This document shows positions 1-9,695 of a stretch of DNA of 60,433 nt, in pieces. Positions within the stretch are counted from its first letter, which is position 1; every line of letters begins with the position of its first letter. This DNA is from JAVKFY01 sp040223615 (lineage in GTDB: Bacteria > Pseudomonadota > Alphaproteobacteria > GCA-2731375): assembly GCA_040223615.1 (NCBI GenBank), contig JAVKFY010000013.1:1-60433 (forward strand), given 5' to 3'. The notes under the pieces were generated by a model. It was given only the letters and a program-made list of their open reading frames with translations, did not search any database and was not told the DNA's origin. A program made the translations under genes and the position numbers.

Positions 1-46
1 CGGCCACCACACGTTCACGAAGATCGTTCGAATAGGGTCGGACCAT
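1..46 (-). CDS. IS630-family transposase, N-terminal fragment (runs off window)
   Basis: Only 15 codons are visible, reading MVRPYSNDLRERVVA from an ATG at 46-44. This is the typical opening of IS630/Tc1-mariner-type transposases (MxRPYSxDLRxRVV), the start of the N-terminal helix-turn-helix that binds the inverted repeats. The catalytic DDE domain lies outside the window. The fragment at the right edge of the window carries the C-terminus of a transposase of the same family in the same orientation. Confidence 0.8.
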   Translation of the reverse strand, partial: MVRPYSNDLRERVVA

Positions 47-138
47 CCAAGCTGGCCTCCAACTCCAGCACCCAGCTTGAATCACAAATCAACCCGGAAG
101 GGAATCCCCCATCGATTCAGTCAATGTCAGAAACGCTC
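1..138 (-). mobile_element. IS630-family insertion sequence, left-edge partial copy
   Basis: Read on the minus strand, the element tip begins at 138 with GAGCGTTTC and is followed 92 bases later by the start of an IS630-type transposase that runs out of the window. The tip matches, at 20 of 26 positions in inverted-repeat sense, the element tip at 60299, as expected for the two ends of one IS type. TA at 139-140 directly abuts the tip, matching the TA target duplication known for IS630. The junction lies in the stop codon of the neighbouring isomerase gene. Confidence 0.8.
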
Positions 139-722
139 TAGTTGCCCTGCAACCGCTCGGCGACGAAGTCGAGCCGGTCCTGGCCCCAGAAGATCTCGCC
201 GTCGATGACGACCGACGGCACGCCGAAGACGCCCATCTGCTCTGCCTCGGTACGCTCGCGGTCATGCCGCGCGCGGCCCTCGCCAGCGAGACAGGCGTCC
301 CAGCCGGCAACGTCGCAGCCGGCCTCGGCCAGAACCGCCTTGATCACCTCAGGCTGCTCGATGTCGAGCTCGCGTTTCCAAAAGCGGTCGAACAGCGGCG
401 CCATGTAGGCCCGCAGCCGATCCTGGTCCTTGGCGTAGAGCAGGCCGATGCCGGCGATCGAAGAATCGAAGATCTTCTTCGGGCCGTACAGCGTCAGGCC
501 AAGCTTGTTGGCGTAGCGCCTGGCATCCATGTAGCTGTAGCGCACCCGGCGCCACTGGTGCGGGTCGCGCGTGTCCACGTCGCCCAGATAACTCGGGATG
601 TCGAGCGTGTAGTGGCGCCAGTCGAACGCCACGCCGAACTTGTCCTCCAGCGCCTGGATCGGCGCCACGGCGAGATAGGCGTACGGGCTCTTGACGTCGA
701 TATAGACCAGACCCTTTGACAT
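138..722 (-). CDS. 2-hydroxychromene-2-carboxylate isomerase-like DsbA-fold protein
   Basis: A 194-residue protein of the DsbA/kappa-GST thioredoxin-fold family. The N-terminus has the SPYAYLA motif (residues 12-18), whose serine sits where kappa GSTs and HCCA isomerases bind glutathione, and the C-terminus has the family signature FGVPSVVIDG followed by FWGQDRLDFV. The ATG at 722 overlaps the TGA of methylmalonyl-CoA mutase by one base, so the two are translated together; a GTG one codon upstream is less likely. The TAG stop is formed at the junction with the IS element. HCCA isomerase acts in naphthalene degradation, but no such pathway is near, so the substrate is open. A paralogue lies at 48037-48663. 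Confidence 0.85.
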   Translation of the reverse strand: MSKGLVYIDVKSPYAYLAVAPIQALEDKFGVAFDWRHYTLDIPSYLGDVDTRDPHQWRRVRYSYMDARRYANKLGLTLYGPKKIFDSSIAGIGLLYAKDQDRLRAYMAPLFDRFWKRELDIEQPEVIKAVLAEAGCDVAGWDACLAGEGRARHDRERTEAEQMGVFGVPSVVIDGEIFWGQDRLDFVAERLQGN

Positions 723-2860
723 CACGCCGCCTGCTTCCGGCGCCGCAGCAGCCCGATGATCTCCGACGCGGCGACCGGGATGTTGGTGCCGGGGCCATAC
801 ACCGCCGCGACGCCGGCCTGTTTCAGCATCGCGTAGTCCTGCTGCGGGATCACCCCGCCGCAGACGACGAGAATGTCGCCCGCACCCTGTTCCTTCAGGG
901 CTTCGACCAGGGCCGGGACCAGCGTCTTGTGGCCGGCCGCCTGGGTCGACACGCCGACCACGTGCACGTCGGATTCGACGGCGTCGCGCGCCGCCTCCTC
1001 CGGGGTCTGGAACAGCGGTCCGACGTCGACGTCGAAGCCGATGTCGGCGAACGCCGTGGCGATCACCTTCGCACCTCGATCGTGGCCGTCCTGGCCCATC
1101 TTCACCACCATCAGGCGCGGCCGGCGGCCTTCCTCGGCGACGAAGTCATTGATCTCGGCCTGGATGCGCTGGAACGCCTCGTCCTCGGCGAAGGCCTGGC
1201 CGTAGACGCCGGAGATCGAGCGCACCTCGGCCTGGTAGCGCTGGAACACGGCTTCCATGGCGTCGGACATCTCGCCGACGGTGGCCCGGGCGCGCGCCGC
1301 CTCGACGCATAGCGCAAGCAGGTTGGCGTCGCCCTTGGCGCCTTCGGTCAGCGCGTCGAGCGCCGCCTTCACCTTGGCCTCGTCGCGGCTGCCCCGGATC
1401 TGCTTCAGGCGCACGATCTGCGACTCGCGCACCGCCGAATTGTCGATGTCGCGCACCTCGACCGGCGAGGCGGCGTCGGTGGTGTACTTGTTGACCCCGA
1501 CGATGACTTCCTCGCCGCGATCGATGCGGGCCTGCCGGCGCGCGGCAGCCTCCTCGATGCGCAGCTTCGGCATGCCGGCCTCGACCGCCTTGGTCATGCC
1601 GCCCAGGCCCTCGACCTCCTCGATCAGCTGCCAGGCGTGGTGGGCGAGGGAATGCGTCAGGGCCTCGACGTAGTAGCTGCCGCCCAGCGGGTCGACCACC
1701 TTGGTCACCCCGGTCTCCTCGGCCAGGATCAGCTGCGTGTTGCGCGCGATCCGGCTGGCGAAGTCGGACGGCAGGGCGATCGCCTCGTCGAACGAGTTGG
1801 TGTGCAGGCTCTGCGTGCCGCCCAGCACGGCGGCCAGCGCCTCGTAGGCGGTGCGCACGACGTTGTTGTACGGGTCCTGCTCGGTCAGGCTGACGCCGCT
1901 GGTCTGGCAGTGCGTGCGCAGCATCATCGAGCCCGGCTTCTGCGGGTCGAACTCCTTCACGATCCGCGCCCACAGCAGCCGCGCGGCGCGCAGCTTGGCG
2001 ATCTCCATGTAGAAGTTCATGCTGATGCCGAAGAAGAAGCTCAGCCGCCCGGCGAACTTGTCGATGTCCAGCCCCTGGGCGAGCGCGGCGCGGACATATT
2101 CGCGCCCGTCGGCCAGCGTGAAGGCCAGCTCCTGTACCGCCGTCGCCCCGGCCTCCTGCATGTGATAGCCGGAGATCGAGATCGAGTTGAACTTCGGCAT
2201 CTCGTTGGCGGTGTAGGAGATGATGTCGGCGACGATCCGCATCGAAGGCGTCGGCGGGTAGATGTAGGTGTTGCGGACCATGAACTCCTTGAGAATGTCG
2301 TTCTGGATGGTCCCGGAGAGCAGCGCCCGGTCGACGCCCTGCTCCTCGCCGGCGACGATGAAGTTGGCCAGCGTCGGCAGCACCGCGCCGTTCATCGTCA
2401 TCGACACCGACATCTTGTCCAGCGGGATGCCGTCAAACAGGATCTTCATGTCCTCGACGCTGTCGATGGCGACGCCCGCCTTGCCGACGTCGCCGACCAC
2501 GCGCGGATGGTCGCTGTCATAGCCCCGGTGCGTTGCCAGGTCGAAGGCGATGGACAGGCCGGCCTGACCCGCCGCCAGTGCCTGGCGATAGAACGCGTTC
2601 GACTCCTCCGCCGTGGAGAAGCCGGCATATTGCCGGATGGTCCAGGGCCGGCCGGCATACATCGTCGCACGGATCCCGCGGGTGAACGGCTCGAAGCCTG
2701 GAAGTCCTTGAATCTCAAGCTCTTCCAGGTCCGCGGCAGTGTAGAGCGGCTTCACGTCGATGCCTTCCGGCGTCTGCCAGACCAGGTCGTCGACGCTGCG
2801 CCCGCGCAAATCCTTCTCCGCCAGCTCGCGCCAGGCGTCGGTGGTCGGCTTGTCGGTCAT
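722..2860 (-). CDS. scpA: methylmalonyl-CoA mutase
   Basis: A 712-residue adenosylcobalamin enzyme that interconverts methylmalonyl-CoA and succinyl-CoA, used for propionyl-CoA assimilation or the ethylmalonyl-CoA pathway. An N-terminal substrate-binding TIM barrel (about residues 30-550, with the RGIRATMYAGRPWTIRQYAG segment near residue 60) is followed by a complete B12-binding domain; DGHDRG at 591-596 supplies the lower cobalt ligand His593. Length fits single-chain mutases of the E. coli Sbm/ScpA type, so no separate small subunit is needed. No MeaB/ArgK GTPase, epimerase or propionyl-CoA carboxylase is in the window. It is followed by the isomerase-like gene with a one-base overlap and is divergent from nrtS, 46 bp away. 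Confidence 0.97.
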   Translation of the reverse strand: MTDKPTTDAWRELAEKDLRGRSVDDLVWQTPEGIDVKPLYTAADLEELEIQGLPGFEPFTRGIRATMYAGRPWTIRQYAGFSTAEESNAFYRQALAAGQAGLSIAFDLATHRGYDSDHPRVVGDVGKAGVAIDSVEDMKILFDGIPLDKMSVSMTMNGAVLPTLANFIVAGEEQGVDRALLSGTIQNDILKEFMVRNTYIYPPTPSMRIVADIISYTANEMPKFNSISISGYHMQEAGATAVQELAFTLADGREYVRAALAQGLDIDKFAGRLSFFFGISMNFYMEIAKLRAARLLWARIVKEFDPQKPGSMMLRTHCQTSGVSLTEQDPYNNVVRTAYEALAAVLGGTQSLHTNSFDEAIALPSDFASRIARNTQLILAEETGVTKVVDPLGGSYYVEALTHSLAHHAWQLIEEVEGLGGMTKAVEAGMPKLRIEEAAARRQARIDRGEEVIVGVNKYTTDAASPVEVRDIDNSAVRESQIVRLKQIRGSRDEAKVKAALDALTEGAKGDANLLALCVEAARARATVGEMSDAMEAVFQRYQAEVRSISGVYGQAFAEDEAFQRIQAEINDFVAEEGRRPRLMVVKMGQDGHDRGAKVIATAFADIGFDVDVGPLFQTPEEAARDAVESDVHVVGVSTQAAGHKTLVPALVEALKEQGAGDILVVCGGVIPQQDYAMLKQAGVAAVYGPGTNIPVAASEIIGLLRRRKQAA

Positions 2861-2906
2861 GGTCCTGCTACCCTGCGTTACGCGAGGCCATTATAGGGTG
2901 ACTGGG

Positions 2907-3146
2907 ATGGCGAGCGAACCGACCATTCTTGACCTGGCGCTGACCGACGGCACACCGACGCGCGCCGCCAAGGTCGCGCTCTTGGTCGGCACCATCCTGC
3001 TGGCGATCAACCAGGGCGATGTGATTCTCGCCGGCGAGTGGCCGAATCTGTGGAAGGCGGGGCTGACCTACCTGGTGCCCTATGGCGTCGCCACCTACGG
3101 CGCGGTGACCGCGAAACGGGCGATGCTGCGGCGCGGGCGGGCTTGA
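2907..3146 (+). CDS. nrtS: NrtS-type small nitrate/nitrite transporter
   Basis: A 79-residue protein with two predicted membrane helices (about residues 22-42 and 51-72). The first carries VGTILLAINQGD and the second LTYLVPYGVATYGAV, both characteristic of NrtS, a small two-helix nitrate/nitrite transporter first described in cyanobacteria and found in many proteobacteria. The ATG at 2907 is chosen because both helices follow it directly; the upstream extension overlaps the mutase gene. No nitrate reductase is nearby, so the physiological link is not visible. The family assignment rests on motif memory only. Confidence 0.7.
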   Translation: MASEPTILDLALTDGTPTRAAKVALLVGTILLAINQGDVILAGEWPNLWKAGLTYLVPYGVATYGAVTAKRAMLRRGRA

Positions 3147-3232
3147 GAGCGAAACCGGGAAGCAACGCCGCTTGCCAATCCCTATATTACTGGGGAAGCT
3201 TTCCTACCAGATGTAGCGGGGTAGCGGTGCGT

Positions 3233-3409
3233 ATGAGCGCGCAACAGCACGCTCACATTAACGGGCAGGCCGTGTCCTGCGGGGCACTGCCATGAGCGGC
3301 CAACAGCACGCTCAGGTTAGTAAGCAGGTCGTGTCCTGCTGGGCGCGGCTATGAGCGCGCAACAGCACGCTCACATTAACGGGCAGGCCGTGTCCTGCTG
3401 GGCACGGCC
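3233..3409 (+). repeat. three tandem 59-bp direct repeats, each a 20-codon mini-ORF
   Basis: Three head-to-tail units start at 3233, 3292 and 3351. Each begins ATGAGC(G/C)(G/C)GCAACAGCACGCTCA or a near variant, and a fourth partial copy (ATGAGCGGCCA) at 3410 is the start of the helicase gene. Units 1 and 3 differ at only two positions; unit 2 differs at about a dozen. Each unit is an open frame of ATG, 19 further sense codons and TGA, and each TGA overlaps the next ATG (ATGA at 3292, 3351 and 3410). Predicted peptides start MSAQQHAHINGQAVSC or MSGQQHAQVSKQVVSC. The period of 59 is exactly what a 63-nt ORF with 4-nt overlaps requires. Confidence 0.9.
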
Positions 3410-5899
<2,490 letters not shown>

Positions 5900-5932
5900 G
5901 GGTATCATGCGCGGTTTCGGGAACGGTGCCGC

Positions 5933-6316
5933 GTGAGCGACGCGGGACCCAGCCAGCGCCTGGACAAATGGCTGTGGCACGCCCGGTTCTTCAAGAGCCG
6001 TACGCTGGCCGCGAAGCAGTGCGAGGTCGGTCACGTGCGGGTGAATCGGGTGCCGGCGAAGAAGCCCAGCGTCACGGTCCGGCCTGGCGACCTGCTGACC
6101 TTCCCGCAGGGCAACACCATTCGCGTGATCAAGGTGCTGGCGCTGGGCGACCGCCGCGGTCCCGCCGCCGAGGCCCAAGGCCTTTACGAGGACCAGACCC
6201 CGCCGCCGGAAGCCACCGAGGTCAGGCAGCGCAACCCCGCGCGCCCGCGCGGCGAGGGCCGCCCGACCAAGCGCGACCGCCGCGCGCTGGAAAGGCTCCT
6301 GGACCGGGACGAATAG
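5933..6316 (+). CDS. S4-domain RNA-binding protein, HslR/Hsp15 family
   Basis: A 127-residue protein. The S4 domain spans residues 8-68, opening QRLDKWLWHARFFKSRTLA and continuing VGHVRVNRVPAKKPS, the hallmark of Hsp15-type proteins that in E. coli bind free 50S subunits carrying nascent chains. The C-terminal third is charged and arginine-rich (RPRGEGRPTKRDRRALERLL), as in alphaproteobacterial homologues. The start is a GTG at 5933, 33 bp after the helicase stop, so the two are probably cotranscribed. It ends just before a convergent SDR gene. Confidence 0.9.
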   Translation: MSDAGPSQRLDKWLWHARFFKSRTLAAKQCEVGHVRVNRVPAKKPSVTVRPGDLLTFPQGNTIRVIKVLALGDRRGPAAEAQGLYEDQTPPPEATEVRQRNPARPRGEGRPTKRDRRALERLLDRDE

Positions 6317-6320
6317 GGCG

Positions 6321-7088
6321 CTACTGCGCGGTCCAGCCGCCGTCGACCATGAGGGTGGTGCCGGTGATCAGGCGCGCGGCCGGCGAGCACAGGAACACCA
6401 CCGCGCCAACCACGTCGTCGACCTGACCGAACCGGCCCATCGGAATGCGCGCGAGCAGGTCGCCGCCGGTCGTCGGGTCGGCCAGCCGGGCCGCCGTCAT
6501 CGGTGTCTCGATCGCGGTCGGGCCGACCGCGACCACCCGCACGCCGGTCGGCGCCAGCTCCACCCCCAGCGACTTGGTCAGGCCCTCGACATAGTGCTTG
6601 GTCGCCGAATAGACCGCCTGGTTCGGCCGTCCGACCTTGCCGAAGGTCGAGGACAGGTTGACGATCACGCCGGACCCCTGCGGCACCATGATCCGCGCCG
6701 CGGCCTGCGCTGCCAGCGTCGCGGCGCGGATGTTCAGGTCGACCATCCAGTCCAGGTTCTCGGTCTTCAGGTCGAGGAACGGGCTGGGAAGGCCGGTGCC
6801 GGCGTTGTTCACCAGGATGTCGAGCCGCCCCAGGCCGGCGAAGGCCGCGGCCAGCGCCTCGCGGTCGGTGACGTCACAAGTCATGGCGCGGCCCTTGCCG
6901 CCGACCGCCTCGATCTCCGCCACGACCTGTTCCAGCTCGCCGCCCGAGCGCGCCAGCGCGATCACCTCGGCGCCGGCCTCGGCCAGCGCGATGGCGCAGC
7001 CGCGCCCGATACCGCGCCCGGCGCCGGTGACCAGGGCGACCTGACCGTCGACCCGCATCGACGGCAGCATGTGGGGCGTGTCTGCCAC
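6321..7088 (-). CDS. SDR family NAD(P)-dependent oxidoreductase
   Basis: A 255-residue classical short-chain dehydrogenase. The Rossmann motif is TGAGRGIG near residue 21, followed by NNAGTG, the catalytic serine in NLSSTFG and the YxxxK pair in YSATK; the C-terminus ends GTTLMVDGGW, typical of the FabG-like group. The GTG at 7088 is chosen because AGGAG lies seven bases upstream and the longer frame would overlap the preceding gene; ATGs at 7070 and 7058 are alternatives. It starts 11 bp after an exported hypothetical protein on the same strand. Substrate cannot be inferred. Confidence 0.88.
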   Translation of the reverse strand: MADTPHMLPSMRVDGQVALVTGAGRGIGRGCAIALAEAGAEVIALARSGGELEQVVAEIEAVGGKGRAMTCDVTDREALAAAFAGLGRLDILVNNAGTGLPSPFLDLKTENLDWMVDLNIRAATLAAQAAARIMVPQGSGVIVNLSSTFGKVGRPNQAVYSATKHYVEGLTKSLGVELAPTGVRVVAVGPTAIETPMTAARLADPTTGGDLLARIPMGRFGQVDDVVGAVVFLCSPAARLITGTTLMVDGGWTAQ

Positions 7089-7099
7089 GTCCGGCTCCT

Positions 7100-7675
7100 C
7101 TAGCGCAGCGGTTCGTCGAAGGCGTCGCGGCCGAGATTGTCGAGCACTTTCGGCACCAGCGCCTCGGCCAGCGCCAGGTCGCCATCCTCGCCGACCGACG
7201 CGGTCGCCGTGCCTTGCCACAGCACCCGGTTGCGTCGGTCGCTGACGGTTATGGTGAGCGTGCGTATCTTGGTCTGCAGCGGTTTGCCGTCCTGGCCCAG
7301 CAGGTTCAGCCGCATCACCATCGCTGCCTCGTCGTCGCCGCCCGAACTGCCGACGCCGCCCTGCAACTGCATCGGCGCCTTGCCGGGGTCGGCGGTGGCC
7401 TGGACGCCGTAGCGGAACACCAGCAACGCCGGCGCCTCGCTGGTGCGCGGCCAGCCGCGCCGATCGATTTCGGCCGCGAAACGCTCGGCGATCATGCCCT
7501 GCAACTCGTCTGTCTCCGAGGGCCGCACCCGAAGGCCCGCCGAGGGTGCGAAGTCAGCCGGCGCGTTGGCCGACAGGCGCGCGTCCAGCGGCAGTTTCTT
7601 GTCGGCCGCGAAGGCCGGTGCCGCCAGCAGCAGGGCAAGCCCGGTCAAGCCGGCTCCGATCCAGGCAAGGGCCAT
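7100..7675 (-). CDS. exported protein of unknown function
   Basis: A 191-residue protein with a clear Sec signal peptide (MALAWIGAGLTGLALLLAAP, then AFA before the likely cut at about residue 24). The mature part alternates strands and turns (LLVFRYGVQATADPG, RTLTITVSDRRNRVLWQGTA, ALVPKVLDNLG), a pattern resembling DUF4136/DUF4410-type periplasmic or outer-membrane lipoproteins, but no lipobox is present and I do not recognise the family firmly. The ATG at 7675 has GGAG seven bases upstream; an ATG at 7720 has no ribosome-binding site. The gene is divergent from a TerB-like gene and 11 bp from the SDR gene. Confidence 0.75.
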   Translation of the reverse strand: MALAWIGAGLTGLALLLAAPAFAADKKLPLDARLSANAPADFAPSAGLRVRPSETDELQGMIAERFAAEIDRRGWPRTSEAPALLVFRYGVQATADPGKAPMQLQGGVGSSGGDDEAAMVMRLNLLGQDGKPLQTKIRTLTITVSDRRNRVLWQGTATASVGEDGDLALAEALVPKVLDNLGRDAFDEPLR

Positions 7676-7790
7676 CGCTGCGCTCCATCGGTTGGCGTTG
7701 TCGATTGATGTCGGCGCCATTATCGCGCCAGCGGCTGGTACGGCAACCGGTTGCCGTAGGCGGCGGTTCCACGCTATGCAGCCGCCCACC

Positions 7791-8255
7791 ATGATTGGCC
7801 GCCTGAAACAGTTCTTCGAACGCCTGGATTCCTCCGACGCACCATCGTCGCCGGCCGGCGACGAGGGGATTCGCCTGTCCGCCGCCTTCCTGCTGGTCGA
7901 GGCCGCTTGCCAGGACGGCGATTTCGACGATGCCGAGCGCGAGACCATCGCGCGGCTGCTGTCGGATCGCTTCCAGCTCGATAGCGAGACTTGCGCGGAA
8001 CTGCTGGCCGAGGCCGAGGAGGCCCAGGCCAACGCGGTGCAGTGGCAGCGCCACACCCGCGCCATCGTCGATCACTTCGACGCAGCCCAGCGCATCGCCA
8101 TGATCGAGATGCTGTGGGAAGTGGTCTATGCCGACGGCCAGGTCGACGATTACGAGGCGAACCTGTTGCGGCGTGTCGGCGGGCTCATCTATGTTTCCGA
8201 CCGTGACCGCGGTGAGGCGCGGAAACGAGTTGTCGCGCGGCTCGGGTTGCGCTAA
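7791..8255 (+). CDS. TerB-family tellurite resistance-like protein
   Basis: A 154-residue all-helical acidic protein of the TerB/COG4103 type. Two repeats of the TerB fold are visible: RLSAAFLLVEAACQDGDFDDAERETI around residue 30 and MIEMLWEVVYADGQVDDYEANLL around residue 105, each ending in an acidic D-G-x-x-D/E loop that in TerB binds divalent metal. The family is broad and most members have no role in tellurite resistance; the function here is unknown. The ATG at 7791 lacks a good Shine-Dalgarno; an in-frame ATG at 7776 would add five residues. The fdxA gene follows 60 bp downstream. Confidence 0.82.
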   Translation: MIGRLKQFFERLDSSDAPSSPAGDEGIRLSAAFLLVEAACQDGDFDDAERETIARLLSDRFQLDSETCAELLAEAEEAQANAVQWQRHTRAIVDHFDAAQRIAMIEMLWEVVYADGQVDDYEANLLRRVGGLIYVSDRDRGEARKRVVARLGLR

Positions 8256-8315
8256 TCAGCCGCGCCCGCCGCGAAAACCGCGCCGCAGGTCGCGACGCCG
8301 TCTGGAGAAGAATGA

Positions 8316-8654
8316 ATGCCGTATGTCGTGACGGAAGATTGCATCAAGTGCAAGTTCATGGACTGCGTCGAGGTCTGTCCCGTGGATTGTTTCTACGAGG
8401 GCAAGAACATGCTGGTCATCCACCCCGACGAGTGCATCGACTGCGGCGTGTGCGAGCCGGAATGCCCGGCCGAGGCGATCATCCCGGACAGCGAGGATGG
8501 CGCCGAGAAGTGGCTTGAGGTGAACCGCGATTTTTCGGAGAAGTGGCCGAACATCACCCGCAAGGGTGAAAGCCCGGCCGACGCCGAGGAATGGCAGGGC
8601 AAGCCGAACAAGTTCGAGACCGAGTTCTCCCCCGAACCCGGCGAAGGTTCCTGA
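8316..8654 (+). CDS. fdxA: seven-iron ferredoxin FdxA
   Basis: A 112-residue ferredoxin with one [3Fe-4S] and one [4Fe-4S] cluster. Cys9, Cys17 and Cys50 fit the 3Fe cluster and Cys21, Cys40, Cys43 and Cys46 the 4Fe cluster; Cys12 and Cys25 are extra cysteines common in FdxA. The sequence after residue 55 (WLEVNRDFSEKWPNIT) is the conserved FdxA C-terminal extension. It acts as a cytosolic low-potential electron carrier. The fdxA-carD-rpoH order is typical of this alphaproteobacterial neighbourhood. Two hairpins follow the stop. Confidence 0.96.
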   Translation: MPYVVTEDCIKCKFMDCVEVCPVDCFYEGKNMLVIHPDECIDCGVCEPECPAEAIIPDSEDGAEKWLEVNRDFSEKWPNITRKGESPADAEEWQGKPNKFETEFSPEPGEGS

Positions 8655-8656
8655 TT

Positions 8657-8708
8657 CCGCGCCGCTCGGGCGCGGCGTCTTCACGAGAAACACGCCGGCC
8701 GTTTCTCG
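8657..8708 (+). terminator. double hairpin after fdxA
   Basis: Hairpin 1 pairs CCGCGCC (8657-8663) with GGCGCGG (8669-8675) across a five-base loop. Hairpin 2 pairs CGAGAAAC (8684-8691) with GTTTCTCG (8701-8708), eight perfect base pairs. Neither has a strong run of T, so this may be a weak terminator or an mRNA-stabilising end. From 8709 to about 8960 I see no gene and no clear element except a possible carD promoter near an AT-rich run at 8839-8855. Confidence 0.55.
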
Positions 8709-8964
8709 ACCGAGAGGCAGGTCACGGGCCTACCTGACCGTCATCGATCGCGATCCGGCAGCGGTTCGGCGTGCGTCGGTGGGCTCCGACGCATAGCTGG
8801 TGCCCGCCCTTCGGCCGCCGTCGGCGTTCTCCAGAGCCGATTTTTGTGTTATGGTGGCCCACTTGATACCGAAGATCGGGCCGCGGTCGCGTGCAATGAC
8901 GCAGCCGCCGCCGGCCGCGCGTGCTGCGGCAGATGAGCTTCGGCTAACAGACAGGGGATCGGGT

Positions 8965-8993
8965 GGCGCGCCCGCGAATTCGCGGCGGGCGCC
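8965..8993. promoter_or_regulatory. 29-bp near-palindrome in the carD leader
   Basis: The core CCGCGAATTCGCGG (8972-8985) is a perfect 14-bp palindrome, flanked by GGCGC on the left and GGGCGCC on the right that extend the dyad with a one-base offset. It ends immediately before an ATG at 8994 and 36 bp before the ATG chosen for carD. It could be an operator for autoregulation or a strong hairpin in the leader mRNA. Confidence 0.5.
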
Positions 8994-9029
8994 ATGACGC
9001 TCCTTGTGCAGTGCCGAATGAAGGAAGAC

Positions 9030-9578
9030 ATGCCAAAAACCGCCACCGCCAAGCCCAAGCCGAAGACCAAGCCCAGGACGCCGCGCCGCAGGGGCGATTT
9101 CGGAATCGACGATTTCGTGGTCTACCCGACCCATGGCGTCGGCCGCATCACCGCGATCGAGGACCAGGAAGTTGCCGGGCTGAACCTGCAACTGTTCGTC
9201 ATCGACTTCGACAAGGAGAAGATGACGCTGCGGGTGCCGGTGGCCAAGGCCTCCACCAGCGGCATGCGTCAGCTCAGCTCGCCCGACAAGATGCGCTCCG
9301 CGCTGGCCACGCTGAAGGGCCGGGCCCGGGTCAAGCGCACCATGTGGAGCCGCCGGGCGCAGGAATACGAAGCCAAGATCAACTCCGGCGACCCGGTCTC
9401 CATCGCCGAGGTGGTGCGCGACCTGCACCGGGCTGCCGGGCAGCCCGAGCAGAGCTATTCGGAGCGCCAGATCTACGAGGCGGCGCTTGATCGCCTGTCG
9501 CGTGAGCTGGCCGCCGTGGAGGGCCTGGACGAGGATCAGGCCAACGAGCGCCTGGAGAAGATGCTGCGCGCCGCCTGA
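9030..9578 (+). CDS. carD: CarD/CdnL-family RNA polymerase-binding regulator
   Basis: A 182-residue protein. After a lysine/proline/threonine-rich N-terminal tail (about residues 1-22), the CarD_CdnL/TRCF domain begins FGIDDFVVYPTHGVGRI and includes the strand-rich RNAP-interacting region to about residue 80; the helical C-terminal DNA-binding part follows (SRRAQEYEAKINSGD, ALDRLSRELA). The family binds the RNA polymerase beta subunit and stabilises open complexes, often at rRNA promoters. The start at 9030 has AAGGA in front; in-frame ATGs at 9018 and 8994 would add a tail that overlaps the palindromic leader. A strong terminator follows. Confidence 0.94.
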   Translation: MPKTATAKPKPKTKPRTPRRRGDFGIDDFVVYPTHGVGRITAIEDQEVAGLNLQLFVIDFDKEKMTLRVPVAKASTSGMRQLSSPDKMRSALATLKGRARVKRTMWSRRAQEYEAKINSGDPVSIAEVVRDLHRAAGQPEQSYSERQIYEAALDRLSRELAAVEGLDEDQANERLEKMLRAA

Positions 9579-9601
9579 GCCGGCAACCGGCGCAACGTTT
9601 C

Positions 9602-9640
9602 ACGGGGCCCGCGACGCCGTTGCCGGGCCCCGTTGCTTTG
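9602..9640 (+). terminator. Rho-independent terminator after carD
   Basis: ACGGGGCCCG (9602-9611) pairs perfectly with CGGGCCCCGT (9624-9633) across a 12-base loop and is followed by TGCTTTGT. The stem is 10 bp and entirely G/C in its centre. It separates carD from the phosphatase-like gene. Confidence 0.75.
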
Positions 9641-9695
9641 TGCTGAGGTGGCATCGTCGTGACCGATTCCACCCCGCGCCTGACCTGACCCGCCG

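Noticed and set aside
1637..2896. 419-codon plus-strand frame opposite methylmalonyl-CoA mutase
   Set aside because: Antisense shadow of a gene with complete family motifs.
3233..3409. 59-bp repeats as integron attC sites (once called 59-base elements)
   Set aside because: No RYYYAAC/GTTRRRY core pairs, no integrase gene, and the units are direct repeats forming ORFs, not imperfect palindromes with extrahelical bases.
3233..3409. CRISPR array
   Set aside because: There are no spacers; the repeat units are contiguous and no cas gene is present.
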